Assembly (NCBI RefSeq): GCF_014695725.1
Contig: NZ_JACJOU010000015.1
Location: 372,001-436,000 of the forward strand
Length of the DNA: 64,000 nucleotides
Direction of reading: 5' to 3'
Source of the DNA: Microcoleus sp. FACHB-672
GTDB taxonomy: Bacteria; Cyanobacteriota; Cyanobacteriia; Cyanobacteriales; Oscillatoriaceae
Shown here: piece by piece, positions 8,638 to 17,974 of the stretch
Position numbering within the stretch: the first letter of the stretch is position 1
Layout of the letters: each line of letters opens with the position of its first letter
Made by a program: the position numbers and the translations under genes
The notes under the pieces: generated by a model
Databases searched by the model: none
What the model was told of the DNA's origin: nothing
Seen by the model: only the letters and a program-made list of their open reading frames with translations

Positions 8638-10608
8638 ATGTCAGAATCCAGCATAGAATCAATCCTTCAAGAAAAACGCCTATTCCCTCCCGCTGCTGAA
8701 TTCTCCCAGAACGCTCACATCAAGAGTCTGGAAGAGTATCAACAGCTATATGAACGCGCCAAAGCTGACCCCCAGAAATTCTGGGCGGAATTAGCCGAAC
8801 AAGAATTGCACTGGTTCCAAAAGTGGGACACCGTGCTGGATTGGCAGCCGCCGTTTGCCAAGTGGTTCACCGGCGGCAAAACGAATATTTCCTACAACTG
8901 CCTGGATCGCCACCTCACCACTTGGCGCAAAAATAAAGCTGCCCTGATTTGGGAAGGCGAACCCGGAGACTCGCGCACCCTCACCTACGCACAACTGCAC
9001 CGGGAAGTCTGCCAGATGGCAAACGTTCTGAAACAGTTAGGTGTGCAAAAAGGCGATCTCGTCGGGATTTATATGCCGATGATTCCAGAAGCAGCAATCG
9101 CAATGCTGGCTTGTGCTCGCATTGGTGCACCGCATACGGTTGTCTTTGGCGGCTTTAGCGCGGAAGCGTTGCGTGATCGCCTGATCGACGGGCAAGCAAA
9201 GCTGGTGATTACCGCCGATGGTGGCTGGCGCAAGGATGCGGCGGTTCCCCTTAAAGCTCAAGTCGATAAAGCTTTGGCGAATAACGCAGTTCCTAGTATT
9301 AACAATGTCCTAGTTGTCAAGCGCACCGGCCAAGAAATCCAGATGGAATCCGGGCGCGATCACTGGTGGCATGAGTTGCAAGCCGGCGCATCCGCAGATT
9401 GCCCCGCAGAACCGATGGATAGTGAGGATATGCTGTTCGTCCTCTACACCAGCGGCAGCACCGGCAAACCCAAAGGCGTGGTGCATACGACTGCCGGTTA
9501 CAACCTCTACACCCACATGACAACCCAATGGATCTTTGACCTCAAAGATACCGATGTTTACTGGTGTACCGCTGATGTCGGCTGGATCACCGGCCACAGC
9601 TACATCGTCTATGGCCCACTGTCCAACGGTGCCACAACCTTGATGTACGAAGGTGCGCCCCGCGCCTCCAACCCTGGCTGTATGTGGGACATCATTGAAA
9701 AATACGGCGTCAACGTCTTCTACACCGCCCCCACTGCGATTCGGGCTTTCATCAAAATGGGTGAACACCTGCCCAACGCCCGCAACCTATCTTCCCTGCG
9801 CTTGTTGGGAACTGTGGGTGAACCGATTAACCCGGAAGCTTGGATGTGGTATCACCGAGTAATTGGTGGTGAACGTTGCCCAATTGTCGATACTTGGTGG
9901 CAGACGGAAACCGGCGGGATTATGATTACCCCCCTGCCTGGTGCAATTCCCTCCAAACCTGGTTCCGCAACGTTACCGTTCCCTGGAATTCTGGCGGATG
10001 TTGTGGATTTGGACGGCAACTCGGTTGGGGTTAACCAAGGGGGATATCTGGCGGTAAAATACCCCTGGCCCGGTATGATGCGAACCGTCTACGGCGATGA
10101 TGATCGGTTCCGTCGTACTTACTGGGAGCATATTCCCCCCAAAGATGGCCATTACACCTACTTTGCCGGCGATGGGGCGCGTCGTGATGAGGACGGTTAT
10201 TTCTGGGTGATGGGACGTGTGGATGATGTAATTAACGTTGCCGGCCACCGGCTGGGTACGATGGAGATTGAATCCGCACTGGTGTCTCACCCGTCGGTTG
10301 CAGAGGCGGCGGTTGTAGGTAAACCGGATGACATTAAAGGCGAAGATATTGTGGCGTTTGTCACTTTGGAAGGAACGGCTAGCCCCAGCGACGAGTTGAA
10401 TAAAGCGTTGAAGCAGCACGTTGTCAGTGAAATTGGGGCGATCGCTCGTCCAGGAGAAATCCGGTTTACGGATGCTTTGCCGAAGACGCGTTCCGGTAAG
10501 ATTATGCGCCGGCTGTTGCGAAATCTGGCTGCCGGTGAGGAGGTTGCTGGTGATACTTCGACTCTGGAAGATCGGGGTGTGTTGGATAAGCTTCGCGAAG
10601 GCAATTAA
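8638..10608 (+). CDS. acs: Acetyl-CoA synthetase (AMP-forming)
   Basis: 656 residues, the usual length. It activates acetate to acetyl-CoA through acetyl-AMP in the cytoplasm. Motifs in order: the P-loop-like [11 protein letters not shown], the acetate-pocket region [57 protein letters not shown], and the C-terminal [11 protein letters not shown] with Lys621, the adenylation lysine that is reversibly acetylated in this family. All are intact. Monocistronic by context; no sirtuin or acetyltransferase gene is adjacent. Confidence 0.98.
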   Translation: MSESSIESILQEKRLFPPAAEFSQNAHIKSLEEYQQLYERAKADPQKFWAELAEQELHWFQKWDTVLDWQPPFAKWFTGGKTNISYNCLDRHLTTWRKNKAALIWEGEPGDSRTLTYAQLHREVCQMANVLKQLGVQKGDLVGIYMPMIPEAAIAMLACARIGAPHTVVFGGFSAEALRDRLIDGQAKLVITADGGWRKDAAVPLKAQVDKALANNAVPSINNVLVVKRTGQEIQMESGRDHWWHELQAGASADCPAEPMDSEDMLFVLYTSGSTGKPKGVVHTTAGYNLYTHMTTQWIFDLKDTDVYWCTADVGWITGHSYIVYGPLSNGATTLMYEGAPRASNPGCMWDIIEKYGVNVFYTAPTAIRAFIKMGEHLPNARNLSSLRLLGTVGEPINPEAWMWYHRVIGGERCPIVDTWWQTETGGIMITPLPGAIPSKPGSATLPFPGILADVVDLDGNSVGVNQGGYLAVKYPWPGMMRTVYGDDDRFRRTYWEHIPPKDGHYTYFAGDGARRDEDGYFWVMGRVDDVINVAGHRLGTMEIESALVSHPSVAEAAVVGKPDDIKGEDIVAFVTLEGTASPSDELNKALKQHVVSEIGAIARPGEIRFTDALPKTRSGKIMRRLLRNLAAGEEVAGDTSTLEDRGVLDKLREGN

Positions 10609-10806
10609 TCCAGGTTAAGATTTTTGGCCTTGGTTTTGATTTGACTTGCCGTGATTCAAAACTGAGGTCAAAAAGCAAAAGTTCTGGATTCGGTGAATGC
10701 CGGTGTCTCGGGTTTCAGCACAATAGGGACGCACGATGTAGTACGACCCGACTGAGTTGTTATGATTAAATTAATGATGCAGTGGTTCTGTGAACCGGCC
10801 TGAACT

Positions 10807-11049
10807 TTAATTCTGTTTTTGCTTAATCTGGAAAGTTGCGCCGAAGGCTGCGCCTGCGCCTGCCAATAAGCCAACGCTCATGCCTTCAAGGGTTTTGCTG
10901 AAGGGATCTTGAGTTAGGCACTCGTTGGTAACAGAGGTAGCATTTTGACACTGATTGATTTCAGCTTGGCTGGCAGTTCCGCCGAGGACGACGCCAACTG
11001 CACTACAAGTAACAATAAGAATAAAAAGCCGGCTTGTTTTTCTTACCAT
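10807..11049 (-). CDS. Small secreted or membrane-anchored hypothetical protein
   Basis: 80 residues. The N-terminus is a clear signal sequence (MVRKTSRLFILIVTCSAVGVVLGGTASQA). A short polar stretch with two Cys follows (EINQCQNATSVTNECLTQDP), then a Gly/Ala-rich hydrophobic span (MSVGLLAGAGAAFGATFQ) and a basic tail. The Cys pair could form a disulfide outside the cytoplasm. No family recognised. It converges with acs. The organised topology argues against a chance frame. Confidence 0.6.
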   Translation of the reverse strand: MVRKTSRLFILIVTCSAVGVVLGGTASQAEINQCQNATSVTNECLTQDPFSKTLEGMSVGLLAGAGAAFGATFQIKQKQN

Positions 11050-11519
11050 AGATAGATGTGAAAGGCAGCAATAACAACTTCACTTCATTGTGCTGGCGCT
11101 CAGGGCATTTTGCAGCAGTATAAATACTGAGATTCTGCCACATTTTTGTCAGAGTCTGCCGGCAAGGGAGGCAATTTTGCTGAGATGTAGCGGGTGACAG
11201 GGTGATCAAAGCTATGCCGGTGAGAATATGGAGGTGAAAAGTGTCGGTCTTTTTTTTCAGAAAGTTGGCGGCATCAAAAATGCTGTGTTTGCTTGTGAGT
11301 GAGTGCCGGTGAAGTGGAGAGTAAGGAAGAGGCTGCCGGCACGCTTATTCATCCTGTTCAAATTATTAAAAATTTGCGAAATCTAACCTTTTAATTGGCT
11401 TGAAATCACTTGTATTTCTTTGAAGAGTTTTATGTTAAAGTATCTTTCTTAAAGTACAATTGATTCAAATTAAAAATTTTCAGCTAAACTTATTTCAACA
11501 AACAAAGGAAAGCGAAACG
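11050..11519. other. Intergenic region between divergent small protein and pterin dehydratase genes
   Basis: No gene seen. The region must hold promoters for both divergent genes. AT content rises toward the plus-strand gene (about 11360-11500). Several GCCGG motifs are present, but no repeat family member was recognised. Confidence 0.4.
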
Positions 11520-11876
11520 ATGACCAACCTGACCACAGAAAAATGCTCTGCCTGCCATGACGGTGCACCTCGTGCCACTGAGGAAGAAATTGCTGAACTC
11601 AAACCCCATATTCCTGATTGGAATATTGTGGAGGAAGAAGGAGAACAGCGCTTGCAACGCAGCTACAATTTTCCAGATTTTAAAACGGCATTAGCGTTCA
11701 CAAACAGTATTGGGGATGCTGCCGAAGAAGTCGGACATCACCCAGCATTACTGACGGAATGGGGGAAGGTTACGGTTACTTGGTGGACTCATGCTATCTC
11801 TGGACTTCACCGGAACGATTTTATTATGGCGTCGAGAACTGATGATATTGTGAGCAAATTTACACAGAAGAATTGA
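11520..11876 (+). CDS. 4a-hydroxytetrahydrobiopterin dehydratase (PCD/DCoH)
   Basis: 118 residues from ATG 11520, chosen over the upstream TTG at 11460 because AAAGGAAAG lies about 6-14 nt ahead and the family begins here. Pterin-4a-carbinolamine dehydratase recycles the hydroxylated pterin cofactor. The catalytic signature is intact: EVGHHPALLTEWGKVTVTWWTH followed by LHRNDFIMA. The N-terminal CSACHDGAP segment with paired Cys is common in bacterial members. No aromatic amino-acid hydroxylase is in the window, so the physiological pterin partner is unclear. Confidence 0.93.
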   Translation: MTNLTTEKCSACHDGAPRATEEEIAELKPHIPDWNIVEEEGEQRLQRSYNFPDFKTALAFTNSIGDAAEEVGHHPALLTEWGKVTVTWWTHAISGLHRNDFIMASRTDDIVSKFTQKN

Positions 11877-11890
11877 ATCCTTCTGATTTT

Positions 11891-11960
11891 TAACCAGAGA
11901 TTTCGCAGATAAACGCAGATAAATGCCAATAGAAAAGTATTCTGTGTTTATCTGCGCTTT
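11891..11960. terminator. Bidirectional hairpin built from an AACCAGAGAT/CGCAGATAAA repeat
   Basis: CGCAGATAAA occurs twice in tandem (11904-11913 and 11914-11923), and its complement TTTATCTGCG is at 11947-11956, followed by CTTTTC. Either copy can pair with the single complement. It sits between the convergent pterin dehydratase and P450 genes, where a shared terminator is expected. Confidence 0.5.
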
Positions 11961-12014
11961 TCAAGGATAAGATATTAAGCTTTTGGTTTGTAGATAGGGA
12001 AATTTACGCCTAAA

Positions 12015-13355
12015 TTAAAGGTTTTTTAACGTTACTTTGATGCCGTGTTCCGGGCGTAGAGTGATAGATGGCTGGGGAACAATTGGGTGTTCTGGCACAA
12101 GGTTGAGTTCAAATTTCTGGGAAATTGTTGCTAGCAATAAAACTGCTTCCATTAAGGCAAAACCTTTGCCGATGCAAATTCGAGGGCCATCCCCAAAGGG
12201 AAAGTATACTCCCCGTGGAAGCTGTTTTTCGAGGTCGCCGGCCCAGCGTTCTGGTTTAAATTCTTCTGCATCCTCAAAATAACGGGGATGCCGGTGCATT
12301 ACCCACTGACTCATGATAATCGCGCAGCCAGCCGGCACTTGATAGCCGCCAATTTCGCAGTCTTTAATCGTTTGACGCGCCATAGTCGCCACTGCTGGAT
12401 AAAGCCGCATGGCTTCCTTGATCACCATATCTGTGTAGCGCAAACGCGGTAAGTCAGCCATCGTAGGGACGCGATTTCCTAATACCTCTCTTAACTCTTC
12501 TTGCAATTTAGTTCGCGCTTCAGGATATTGAGATAAAAGCATCCATGTCCATGCTAAAGTATTGGCGGTAGTTTCATGCCCAGCTAATATTAAAGTTGCC
12601 GCTTCATCGCGCAACTGTTTATCGGTCATTTTGCTACCATCTTCTTCATCTTGCGCTTGCATTAACATTGAGAGTAAATCTCCTGGATCTTCTCCGCTAA
12701 CACGGCGCTGATTGATAATGTTGTAAATATTTTTATCCAGCTGCTGGATCGCATTTCTGTAGCGGATATTTTCAGGTCGGGGAAACCATTCCAGAATTAA
12801 AAATCCTTGTTTCCGCTTACTTTCAAACCAATCCATCGCCACATCAAGGGCATGGGCTACATCTTTCGCTTCGCCTTCCGTGATATCACTGTTAAATATC
12901 GTTTTCATCACAATATTTAAAGTCAGACGCATCATGTCTGCATGGATATCACGAGTTTCCCCGTCTTTCCAGCTTTCAAGCATTCGCTCAGTATAAGCAA
13001 CCATGACCTCCCCATACCCAGCAATTCGCTTTTGGTGGAAGATCGGTTGAGTAAGGCGTCGCTGGCGAAACCAAGAATCTCCCTCACTGCTTAAAAGTCC
13101 TTCGCCTAGCAAGGTTTTTAACGCCTTCAACCCACGACTTTTTACAAATAATTCTCGATCTTTAAGGACATACTGAATATATTCAGGGTTGGCTAGCACG
13201 CAGGCTGGTGCTAAGCCTAAGCGGAGGGGGGTAATATCCCCATATTTCTGGACGCATTCCGTCATAAACTCCAGCGGATTACGACCAAAGTCTGCAAGGT
13301 TGCCAACTAAGGAATTTCCTTCTGGCCCTGGCAAATCGAAGATATCTTGAGTCAT
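12015..13355 (-). CDS. Cytochrome P450 monooxygenase
   Basis: 446 residues, soluble, with no N-terminal anchor. All P450 landmarks are present: the I-helix oxygen-activation motif AGHETTANTLAW, the K-helix ExxR in KEAMRLYP, the PERW segment (EEFKPERWAG), and the heme-binding loop FGDGPRICIGKGFAL with the proximal Cys. It would need external electron donors (ferredoxin and ferredoxin reductase), as no reductase domain is fused. The sequence is of the fatty-acid/alkane/terpene-hydroxylase-like type (CYP4/CYP102-like features), but the family number and substrate cannot be assigned by eye. No biosynthetic partner genes are adjacent. Confidence 0.93.
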   Translation of the reverse strand: MTQDIFDLPGPEGNSLVGNLADFGRNPLEFMTECVQKYGDITPLRLGLAPACVLANPEYIQYVLKDRELFVKSRGLKALKTLLGEGLLSSEGDSWFRQRRLTQPIFHQKRIAGYGEVMVAYTERMLESWKDGETRDIHADMMRLTLNIVMKTIFNSDITEGEAKDVAHALDVAMDWFESKRKQGFLILEWFPRPENIRYRNAIQQLDKNIYNIINQRRVSGEDPGDLLSMLMQAQDEEDGSKMTDKQLRDEAATLILAGHETTANTLAWTWMLLSQYPEARTKLQEELREVLGNRVPTMADLPRLRYTDMVIKEAMRLYPAVATMARQTIKDCEIGGYQVPAGCAIIMSQWVMHRHPRYFEDAEEFKPERWAGDLEKQLPRGVYFPFGDGPRICIGKGFALMEAVLLLATISQKFELNLVPEHPIVPQPSITLRPEHGIKVTLKNL

Positions 13356-13748
13356 GGTGAATTTTTCTAGATAATACCCTTACTACTTTAATTTATTTTT
13401 TATAAATCGAAGTTGAAAAGCTTGTCTTAAAATTCTAAATTTTATTTTTATCTCTTGCAACAGGTAAAGCTTAAAGCTTAAGCATTTTTTTGAATCCACA
13501 AAATAAAAAATATCTTTTAATAAATATAAATTCTAATATCACGACTCACTTAAAATTATTATATAAAATTTACTTTTGTGACTTGCTTTTGATTAGATTT
13601 TCTTCAGCTTTTAAGCCGACATCAAATCCAAACTCTCCATAGCTTAGCGTTTTGAATCGAAAACCTGTCGCATTCCACCTATCGAAATCAGCGTCTTCAT
13701 AGGATATGGTTGATTAAGTAGCAGGTTTTTCGTATCCACGTTTCTAAT
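13356..13748. other. AT-rich divergent intergenic region with a foldable leader
   Basis: No gene seen. About 13380-13600 is very AT-rich and should carry the P450 promoter on the minus strand. The part next to the metallophosphoesterase gene forms the hairpin described at 13658-13732. Confidence 0.45.
13658..13732 (+). other. Long imperfect hairpin just upstream of the metallophosphoesterase gene
   Basis: CGAAAACCTG (13658-13667) pairs with CAGGTTTTTCG (13722-13732, one bulged T). Inside, CCA (13675-13677) pairs with TGG (13707-13709) and CCTAT (13678-13682) with ATAGG (13699-13703). It ends 16 nt before the ATG at 13749. It could be a repeat-derived hairpin or a leader regulating translation; the sequence alone does not decide. 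Confidence 0.35.
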
Positions 13749-14816
13749 ATGGCTCCTGAAACGCATACTATTCCTTACAACTTGATAATGACCGCCGGCG
13801 ATGTGGCGCTGTTATGGCTTGTGCGGTGCAAAATGCCTAAAACGGTGCAAATTGCCGGCTTCTTCACGTTAGCAACATTTGGGGTAATTGCACCTTTCTT
13901 TTTGGGAGAATATGGCTTAGGCATCCTGCAACTGTTAGCTTACGGCATTTTTGTGCACGGGTTTATCGTCCTCACCGGCTTGGCGATTATTCTGCGTTCT
14001 TTGTCTCGTAAAATGGCAATGGCGGCGGCTGTGGGGGCGGTATTTTTAGGAACGATTGCTGTCGATGCTTTTGCGATTGAACCCGCTTGGCTGGAGGTGT
14101 CTCACGTTCAATTGAGTACACCGAAACTAAAAACCCCTTTAAAAGTTGCGCTTGTCGCTGATTTCCAAACAGATGTGTGGGGGGAATATGAACGGCAAGC
14201 GCTACGTTTGACAATGGCAGAAAAACCTGATTTAATACTTTTAGCCGGCGATTATTTGCAGGAATTTGATGAGCAACGTCGGGAAATATTGCGGCAAAAG
14301 TTTAATTCTTTTCTCCAACAAATTAACTTTAGCGCACCTTTAGGCACCTATGCGGTTGCGGGCGATACAGAGAGTTTTATCGACCCGACAAACTGGCCGC
14401 AGGCGTTTGAGGGGCTGCCAGTGACGGCATTGCGAGAAAAAACGACACTGGTGCTGCCTGAATTTTGCCTCACCGGCTTACCACTGGCTGCTTCCAGAAA
14501 TCCTCGGTTAAAGGTTGCGCCTTGCGATCGCTTTCACATCGTTTTAGGTCATGCGCCGGACTTTGCGCTGGGTGATGTGGACGCCGATTTGCTGGTTGCC
14601 GGCCACACACACGGGGGCCAGGTACGGCTTCCTTTCTTCGGGCCGGTGTTTACCCGTTCCAAAATACCGCGAAGTTGGGCTGCCGGCGTGACGAAACTAA
14701 CGGGCAATCGCACCCTAATTGTATCGCGGGGAATTGGGATGCAGCGAGGCGTTGCACCGAGGGTGAGATTTTTATGCCGGCCAGAATTAGTCATCATTGA
14801 ATTGCTTCCCGCTTAG
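13749..14816 (+). CDS. Membrane-anchored metallophosphoesterase-like protein with altered metal ligands
   Basis: 355 residues. The first about 110 contain three or four membrane spans, and the rest is a YkuE-like calcineurin fold. Recognisable blocks: VALVADFQ (138-140), LLAGDYLQ, AVAGDTES (205-208), VLGHAPD and VAGHTHGGQVRLPFFG. In the canonical family the first block is DxH and the third is GNH(D/E). Here the His is Gln140 and Asn-His are Asp206-Thr207. The downstream His motifs are intact. The fold is therefore clear but standard dinuclear catalysis is doubtful. Known relatives dephosphorylate lipid or nucleotide phosphates at the membrane. Confidence 0.82.
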   Translation: MAPETHTIPYNLIMTAGDVALLWLVRCKMPKTVQIAGFFTLATFGVIAPFFLGEYGLGILQLLAYGIFVHGFIVLTGLAIILRSLSRKMAMAAAVGAVFLGTIAVDAFAIEPAWLEVSHVQLSTPKLKTPLKVALVADFQTDVWGEYERQALRLTMAEKPDLILLAGDYLQEFDEQRREILRQKFNSFLQQINFSAPLGTYAVAGDTESFIDPTNWPQAFEGLPVTALREKTTLVLPEFCLTGLPLAASRNPRLKVAPCDRFHIVLGHAPDFALGDVDADLLVAGHTHGGQVRLPFFGPVFTRSKIPRSWAAGVTKLTGNRTLIVSRGIGMQRGVAPRVRFLCRPELVIIELLPA

Positions 14817-14863
14817 GGGCGAACAGCAGTGGTAAACTTCCTTAATGGTTGCTTATTGCTTTT

Positions 14864-15532
14864 ATGTTTGTTGAGATTGAACCAAATTTTCTTCGCACCA
14901 TTGCCACCGACTCGGATCGGGTTCCCACGCTGTATTACTCTAAATATTGGCCGGTGAGGCAAGTGTTTTGGATGCGATTGAAGATGATTAATTTTCACTT
15001 GCAACGCCTCTCACTTTCCAAAGATGCCTGTCTGGATTTTGGCGGAGGTGGTGGAGTATTTTTACCAACGCTTACGCGTCAGTTCAAGACAGTTTTTTTT
15101 CTCGATTTAGAAGATATCGAAGCGCGACAAGTTGCTGAAAAGCATCAGTTAAATAATCTTAAAATCATTAAAGATGATGTAGCGGCTGTCAAAATTCCTC
15201 AAGCGTCTTTTGATGCGATTATTGCTGCTGATGTCTTAGAGCATTTTCAGAATTTATCTGTGCCGGCATCTGTCCTGAGAAGTTGGTTAAAACCGGATGG
15301 CGTCTTGCTTACTTCCTTGCCAACCGAAAATTTTATTTACACCGGCTTACGCAAAGTTTTTGGAATTACGAAGCCGGCTGATCACTATCACACCGGCAGC
15401 GAAGTCGAATCTTATCTGAAATCTCATGGGTTTAAACAAATTCGCCGCACCTTTGTTCCTTTATATTGGAATATATTTCCCCTATTTCTTGTAAGCGCTT
15501 GGCAGCGTGATGAAAATTATAGCAATTTATAA
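14864..15532 (+). CDS. Class I SAM-dependent methyltransferase, first gene of a glycan-type unit
   Basis: 222 residues from ATG 14864; an in-frame TTG at 14849 gives 227. The SAM-binding glycine-rich loop is CLDFGGGGGVFLPTL, followed by the acidic strand FFLDLED, DDVAAVKIPQASFDAIIAADVLEHF (motifs II-III) and WLKPDGVLLTSLPTE. This is a methyltransf_11/25-like enzyme; the acceptor is unknown. The downstream GT2 starts 9 bp after the stop, and codon usage is AT-rich like the following two genes. Together they suggest modification of an envelope glycan or lipid, which is inference. Confidence 0.82.
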   Translation: MFVEIEPNFLRTIATDSDRVPTLYYSKYWPVRQVFWMRLKMINFHLQRLSLSKDACLDFGGGGGVFLPTLTRQFKTVFFLDLEDIEARQVAEKHQLNNLKIIKDDVAAVKIPQASFDAIIAADVLEHFQNLSVPASVLRSWLKPDGVLLTSLPTENFIYTGLRKVFGITKPADHYHTGSEVESYLKSHGFKQIRRTFVPLYWNIFPLFLVSAWQRDENYSNL

Positions 15533-15541
15533 AAAAGTAGG

Positions 15542-16507
15542 ATGCTCCAAAAAGTTGCTGTTGTAATTCCCTGCTTTAACGTTAAAAAGCATATTTTGGC
15601 AGTCATTGATAAAATTGGATCTGAGGTGGATTTAATTTATGTGATTGATGATAATTGTCCAGAGGCAACAGGCGATTATGTTAATAGCTATTGTCAAGAT
15701 TCACGGGTAAAAGTTATCTTTCATCAAACGAATAAAGGCGTGGGGGGTGCCGTTGTTTCTGGGTATAGAGAAGCAATCGCTGCCGGCGCAACCATTATTA
15801 TTAAAATTGATGGCGATGGACAAATGGAACCCGCCTTAATTCCTAAGTTTATTAAACCCATTGCCGGCAATCTGGCAGATTATGTTAAAGGTAATCGATT
15901 TTTTGATTTAGATTTACTGGCATCTATGCCGAAGCTAAGGCTAATCGGAAATGCCTTGCTGTCTTTTGTCAGTAAAATGTGCAGTGGATATTGGGATATT
16001 ATGGACCCGACGAATGGCTATACCGCCATTCATACAAGCGTTTTAAAAATGATTCCTCTGCATAAATTAGATAAAAGATATTTCTTTGAAAGTGATATGC
16101 TATTTCGATTAAATACCGTGCGTGCAGTAGTTTATGATCTGCCGATGGCTGCAAAGTACGGTGAAGAAATTAGCCATCTCAAAATTGGTAGAGTTATCTT
16201 AGTTTTTCCCTGCAAGTACCTAAATCGTTTCTTTAAACGAATCTTTTACAATTACTTTTTACGAGATTTTAATATTGGTTCGGTTGAATTGATTGTTGCT
16301 ATCATTTTAATCAGCCTGGGATTAATATTTGGATTATATAATTGGTATTTAAGCATTCAACGAGGAATACCGGCAACCAGTGGTACAGTCATGCTAGCGT
16401 CTCTCCCGATTATTCTGGGATTTCAATCCTTATTGGCTGCAATTAACTATGATGTGACAAATGTTCCAAAGATGCCGGTTCACAAAATATGGGAAAACTT
16501 AGAATAA
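15542..16507 (+). CDS. GT2 family glycosyltransferase, DPM1/GtrB-like, with C-terminal membrane anchors
   Basis: 321 residues. The N-terminal GT-A domain shows VAVVIPCFNVKKHI, the nucleotide-sugar region DLIYVIDDNCPEATG, NKGVGGAVVSGYREA, and the DxD-type metal motif IDGDGQMEP. The acceptor-side NGYTAIHTSVL is also present. Two spans follow at about 256-278 and 283-306. This layout matches polyprenyl-phosphate sugar transferases (dolichol-phosphate mannose synthase, GtrB), which place one sugar on undecaprenyl phosphate at the inner leaflet. The neighbouring DUF2142 protein could then use the lipid-linked sugar outside; this coupling is inference. Confidence 0.88.
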   Translation: MLQKVAVVIPCFNVKKHILAVIDKIGSEVDLIYVIDDNCPEATGDYVNSYCQDSRVKVIFHQTNKGVGGAVVSGYREAIAAGATIIIKIDGDGQMEPALIPKFIKPIAGNLADYVKGNRFFDLDLLASMPKLRLIGNALLSFVSKMCSGYWDIMDPTNGYTAIHTSVLKMIPLHKLDKRYFFESDMLFRLNTVRAVVYDLPMAAKYGEEISHLKIGRVILVFPCKYLNRFFKRIFYNYFLRDFNIGSVELIVAIILISLGLIFGLYNWYLSIQRGIPATSGTVMLASLPIILGFQSLLAAINYDVTNVPKMPVHKIWENLE

Positions 16508-16534
16508 AAAGTTGGTAGAAAATATAAATTTATA

Positions 16535-17959
16535 ATGAGACAAAACTGGAAATCGATTGTCAAAACGCCTGAAAAAGCCTTTGTTATTATCAGTGTCATT
16601 TTTGGCATTTTATTTTTACTGATAACGCCTCCCTTTCAAGCTGCGGATGAGTATCAGCATTTTTATCGATCTTTTCAGGTATCCCAAGGAGGTTTCATCT
16701 CAGAAAAAAAAATCGTTGACTGTCATGGAAGACTGGTTTACACGCCGGCAGCAATTTGTGTGGGAGGAATGCTGCCAAAAAGTGTTCTAATAACCGCGAA
16801 ACAAGCCTCAACAGTTGATCTCCGTTTTCAACCAGAAAACAAGCAAAAAGTTCAAGATATTATTTCCTTGCTTAATTTACCGCTTAAGCGTCAGGATAAA
16901 ATTTTTGTACGTTTTCCCAATGCTGCTTTATACTCCCCTATTCCTTACTTACCGCAAGCTTTAGGAATGGCAATTGGGCAATTATTTGGAGTTTCTTCCA
17001 TAATTATATTCTATTTGGGGAGAGCGGTAAACTTATTGGTTTGGGTGGGACTTATCTATCTAGCGATTAAAGTTACTCCAATTTATAAATGGTTAGTATT
17101 TTTATTAGCTTTAACTCCGATGCAACTATTTCAAGCAGCTTCCCTATCTGCGGATGCTTTTACAAATGGTGCCTCATTTCTTTTGGCAGCTATTTTTTTT
17201 CAGATAGCTTTTGAACCGGCACCCACTATAAAACCTATTAAAATCCTCAGTATCGCTTTACTTTCTATTTTAATTGGACTATCTAAAACCGCTTATTTCC
17301 CGCTAAATTTATTGTATTTTCTCATCCCAATTAAAAAGCTAGGAAGTTTCGTGAAATATTTTATAGGGTTTGCCGGCATAAATTTATTAACTTTGATAGC
17401 AATTCTAGCTTGGTCTTCCTTAATCAAAGATTTATATATTCCTCTAAGACCGGCTACAGACAATGTCGTGTTAAGCGAACAGATAAATTATATTTTAAAT
17501 CATCCAACACAATTTATTTTAACTCAACTCAACACATTTTCAACTTATGGCTTAAATTATCTAGAACAGTTAATTGGAAAACTCGGCTGGTTGGACACCT
17601 CATTGCCTAGTTTTCATATAATATCCTATATAATTTTGCTTGTCACAGTTGCCTTAGTTAGCCACAGATCCGATGTTAAAATCTCATTATTTCAAAAAGC
17701 AATAACTTTAATCATCATACTTTTAACCGGCTTACTGATTACAACCGCTATGTATCTTGCTTGGACTCCTGTAGGTGCCGGCCTTATAGAAGGCGTACAA
17801 GGACGATATTTTATACCCCTCACCCCGCTTTTCTTCTTATTATTTTATAACCAAAAAATCAATATTAATTTAAAAATCCCGAGTTCTACCCTCACCGGCT
17901 ATGCTCTATTTTCCTGTACCCTGACGGCTGCGATATTATTAAAGAGGTATTATATGTAA
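16535..17959 (+). CDS. DUF2142 polytopic membrane protein (putative GT-C-like enzyme)
   Basis: 474 residues with about ten to eleven membrane segments. It carries the hallmark DUF2142 start LLITPPFQAADEYQHFYRSFQVSQGGF, in which the conserved acidic/His residues sit in the first periplasmic loop like the catalytic DD/DE loop of GT-C glycosyltransferases. A later conserved block is AAMYLAWTPVGAGLIEGVQGRYFIPLTPL. Family members cluster with polysaccharide genes, and several are proposed lipid-linked-sugar transferases; no activity is established. It starts 27 bp after the GT2 gene and is AT-rich. Confidence 0.88.
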   Translation: MRQNWKSIVKTPEKAFVIISVIFGILFLLITPPFQAADEYQHFYRSFQVSQGGFISEKKIVDCHGRLVYTPAAICVGGMLPKSVLITAKQASTVDLRFQPENKQKVQDIISLLNLPLKRQDKIFVRFPNAALYSPIPYLPQALGMAIGQLFGVSSIIIFYLGRAVNLLVWVGLIYLAIKVTPIYKWLVFLLALTPMQLFQAASLSADAFTNGASFLLAAIFFQIAFEPAPTIKPIKILSIALLSILIGLSKTAYFPLNLLYFLIPIKKLGSFVKYFIGFAGINLLTLIAILAWSSLIKDLYIPLRPATDNVVLSEQINYILNHPTQFILTQLNTFSTYGLNYLEQLIGKLGWLDTSLPSFHIISYIILLVTVALVSHRSDVKISLFQKAITLIIILLTGLLITTAMYLAWTPVGAGLIEGVQGRYFIPLTPLFFLLFYNQKININLKIPSSTLTGYALFSCTLTAAILLKRYYM

Positions 17960-17974
17960 CATTTCTTCACAATC

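Noticed and set aside
9310-9768. Long antisense frame inside acs
   Set aside because: It is a reverse-frame shadow of a conserved, codon-biased gene with no independent support.
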